NCBI GenBank assembly: GCA_050117315.1 | Contig: JASFMY010000194.1 | Span: 1-7,319, forward strand | Length of the DNA: 7,319 nt | From: JANQIV01 sp050117315 | Lineage (GTDB): Bacteria > Bacteroidota > Ignavibacteria > Ignavibacteriales > Melioribacteraceae | Reading direction: 5' to 3' | Part shown: positions 5,777 to 7,319 of the stretch, in pieces | Layout: every line of letters begins with the position of its first letter | Position numbering within the stretch: the first letter of the stretch is position 1 | Position numbers and translations under genes: made by a program | Notes under the pieces: model-generated | Databases searched by the model: none | What the model was told of the DNA's origin: nothing | Seen by the model: the letters and a program-made list of their open reading frames with translations, nothing else

Positions 5777-6523
5777 TTAATACCGTTTCCCTGATGAATC
5801 TATCATAGGAACAAAGCGGACAGGGAGAACACTTTTTTTTATCAACTTGTTGTTTACTTTTTTTATATGAACCAATTCCTGGTAATAAGAACCATCAACC
5901 GGGATTATCATTCTACCTCCTTCTTTTAATTGCTCTTTTAAAGGCTCCGGAATATTGGAAGGTGAACAGGTAACAATAATAGCATCAAACGGGGCATAAT
6001 CTTCCCAGCCTTTATAGCCGTCACCAATTTTTACTTTTACATTTTTGTATTCCAACTTTTTTAGTAATGAGTTTGCTCTATCACCCAAAGTTTTGTTTAT
6101 CTCGATTGTAAAAACGCTGTCGCATAGTTCCCCTAATATCGCTGCCTGGTAGCCTGATCCCGTTCCTATTTCCAGTACTTTTTCAGTCCTCTTTAATTTC
6201 AATACGTCTGTCATAAATGCTACAATGTAAGGCTGCGATATGGTCTGCCCTTCTCCGATCGGCAACGGACGGTCTTCATAGGCAAAGCTTTTTAGATTCT
6301 CCGGGACAAAAAGATGACGGTCTACTTTATAAAATATGCTTAAAATATTACTGTCGGTAATTCCTCTTGCTTTTATCTGGTATTCAACCATGTGTTTTTT
6401 TGCAGTTTCGTATTGTGATTGAGCAGTTTTCTGTGCATGATTTTTATTCAAATTGCATGCAATGATAAAAATCCATGAAATCAAAATTAAAGTCTTATAA
6501 AAAAATTTTTTATAACTTTTCAT
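5777..6523 (-). CDS. pcm: Protein-L-isoaspartate O-methyltransferase with lipoprotein signal
   Basis: A 248-residue PCMT-family enzyme, which methylates isoaspartyl residues in damaged proteins using S-adenosylmethionine. Family motifs are all present: RHLFVPENLKSFAYEDRPLP (69-88), IGEGQTISQPYIVAFMT (89-105), SAM-binding motif I VLEIGTGSGYQAAIL (116-130), GDGYKGW...APFDAIIVT (167-185), LKEGGRMIIPV (199-209) and the C-terminal PVRFVPM (234-240). The enzyme core normally starts near MVEYQIKARGI (45-55). Here 44 extra residues precede it: a basic start, a hydrophobic stretch TLILISWIFIIAC and lipobox IIAC with Cys at 23. This points to a membrane-anchored form exposed outside the cytoplasm, which is odd for a SAM-dependent enzyme. 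Neither ATG 6523 nor the internal ATG (6391) has a good SD. The longer frame is kept because the extension is a coherent signal peptide plus linker. Confidence 0.9.
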   Translation of the reverse strand: MKSYKKFFYKTLILISWIFIIACNLNKNHAQKTAQSQYETAKKHMVEYQIKARGITDSNILSIFYKVDRHLFVPENLKSFAYEDRPLPIGEGQTISQPYIVAFMTDVLKLKRTEKVLEIGTGSGYQAAILGELCDSVFTIEINKTLGDRANSLLKKLEYKNVKVKIGDGYKGWEDYAPFDAIIVTCSPSNIPEPLKEQLKEGGRMIIPVDGSYYQELVHIKKVNNKLIKKSVLPVRFVPMIDSSGKRY

Positions 6524-6590
6524 TTTGTTAACAACTCGTTTGGAAAGATTTTATTATTAAAATACAAAAATATTTTGGAGCTGGAAGAAT

Positions 6591-7100
6591 TTATTTCGAG
6601 TAAGCGATCTGCACCAATCCGGTTTCGAAAGTTTTTACACTTTTTGTGATAAAATTTTTAGGCGTCCTTAAATTCTGTACTAGCGGAATTCCTTTGCCAA
6701 GCAGCACAGGATGAATTGACAATATCATTTCATCTATTAAATCCAAATCCAGAAAAGATGAAATCAACATACCCCCGCCTAAAAGCCAGATATCTTTTAC
6801 CGATTCATTCTTAACTTTATTTACGAATGATTCCAGATCTGTATTAACAAATTTTACTTTGTCATTATCAGTATAGCTTTTGGAAGAGGTGATTACATAA
6901 CAATCTTTGCCCTTGTAATACCATTCATCAAATTCCAAACATTTGTCATAGCTTTTCCTGCCCATAATTATTTTGTCAACCGAATTGTAAAATTCCGTGA
7001 AGCCGTAATCCTGGTCTGTAAAAAGCCAATCTATTTCGCGGTTTGGGCCGGCAATGTATCCATCAAGGCTTACAGCAATATTCAAGATAATTTTTTTCAT
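6591..7100 (-). CDS. Dihydrofolate reductase / RibD C-terminal-like reductase
   Basis: A 169-residue cytoplasmic protein of the RibD_C/DHFR-like fold (YyaP/YwjB type), a NADPH-dependent reductase family whose natural substrate is mostly unknown. Visible motifs are ILNIAVSLDGYIAG (5-18), IDWL (23-26), DKIIMGRKSYD (42-52), DIWLLGGGMLISSFLDLDLI (103-122) with the glycine-rich nucleotide loop, and the family signature HPVLLGKGIPL (130-140). The length is normal for a stand-alone member; there is no deaminase domain, so this is not a full RibD. The product is related to, but distinct from, the folate enzyme FolA. The ATG directly abuts the TAA of the upstream dehydrogenase gene with no gap, so the two are probably co-transcribed and translationally coupled. 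No SD is apparent. Confidence 0.88.
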   Translation of the reverse strand: MKKIILNIAVSLDGYIAGPNREIDWLFTDQDYGFTEFYNSVDKIIMGRKSYDKCLEFDEWYYKGKDCYVITSSKSYTDNDKVKFVNTDLESFVNKVKNESVKDIWLLGGGMLISSFLDLDLIDEMILSIHPVLLGKGIPLVQNLRTPKNFITKSVKTFETGLVQIAYSK

Positions 7101-7319
7101 TTATTGCTTTAACTGTTTTTTTACTAATTTATCAAAAATAAAATTGGGAACCATTGAAACAAACTTAGCCCCGAGCGCTGTTTGCCAGGGAAATTCTATA
7201 ACTTTTTTTTCTTTTTCCATTCCCTTGATAATAATACCTGCTGCTTTGCCTGCATGCATTAGAAAGGGCATGTAAAATTTGTGATTAGCCGTCATAGGGG
7301 TTGCAACAAAGCCGGGTTT
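7101..7319 (-). CDS. Short-chain dehydrogenase/reductase, C-terminal end only
   Basis: The frame is open to the right window edge and supplies the last 72 residues before the TAA at 7103-7101. It begins KPGFVATPMTANHKF, the SDR segment after the catalytic Tyr-x-x-x-Lys (PGFV.T.MT), followed by MPFLMHAGKAAGIIIKG, EFPWQTAL and a basic tail LVKKQLKQ. The SDR C-terminal pattern MPFLM.A..AA..I..GI......I.FP is clear. The NAD(P)-binding glycine motif and active site lie outside the window, so the substrate cannot be inferred. It is immediately followed by the DHFR-like reductase gene. Confidence 0.82.
   Translation of the reverse strand, partial: KPGFVATPMTANHKFYMPFLMHAGKAAGIIIKGMEKEKKVIEFPWQTALGAKFVSMVPNFIFDKLVKKQLKQ

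Noticed and set aside
6559..6576. AAAATA/TATTTT hairpin between the DHFR-like gene and pcm as a terminator
   Set aside because: The stem is purely AT, only 6 bp long, and not followed by a proper T tract. Such repeats are expected by chance in this AT-rich spacer.
1..7319. A novel multi-gene defence or biosynthetic system
   Set aside because: The intact genes belong to unrelated housekeeping-type families, and the only defence-like locus is a degraded, known type of toxin-antitoxin module.

Overview
The window is low-GC bacterial DNA, and every gene that can be supported lies on the minus strand. The large protein at 609-3155 ends in a type IX secretion (T9SS) type A sorting domain with the motif NYPNPFN. 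There are also lipoprotein-type signals, and Shine-Dalgarno (SD) sequences are weak or absent for several genes. Together these suggest the Bacteroidota/Ignavibacteriota side of the FCB group. The NYPNPFN spelling leans towards Ignavibacteria-like organisms, but that is inference.

Read in transcription order (right to left), the window opens with the C-terminal end of a short-chain dehydrogenase (7101-7319). Its stop codon abuts the start of a dihydrofolate reductase/RibD-C-like reductase (6591-7100). After 67 bp comes a protein-L-isoaspartate methyltransferase with an N-terminal lipoprotein signal (5777-6523). A 173-bp spacer without a clear signal follows. Then comes a compact three-gene run: a YoaP-type GNAT acetyltransferase (4848-5603), a NudC-type Nudix hydrolase (3941-4846) and a small lipoprotein of unknown function (3309-3917). 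The Nudix gene appears to begin at a non-canonical ATT codon, because its conserved N-terminus lies upstream of the first ATG. After a 153-bp spacer comes a secreted DUF3160 protein with a T9SS tail (609-3155), started at GTG behind a perfect AGGAGG and closed by a strong terminator at 542-565.

The left 500 bp is the accessory part. It holds a decayed YefM-YoeB type II toxin-antitoxin module. A TGTACT/AGTACA operator-like palindrome (497-517) precedes an antitoxin gene broken by a one-base frameshift. The antitoxin overlaps a YoeB/Txe-type toxin that is itself frame-disrupted and cut off just before its conserved core. The cut coincides with a TA dinucleotide, and about 50 bp further on an apparent IS630-type transposase begins and runs off the window. 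The simplest reading is an IS630-like insertion into an already dying or simultaneously inactivated module.

I found no CRISPR array, tRNA, rRNA, riboswitch or convincing new multi-gene system. The most unusual points are the ATT-started nudC, the lipidated isoaspartate methyltransferase and the layered decay of the toxin-antitoxin locus.
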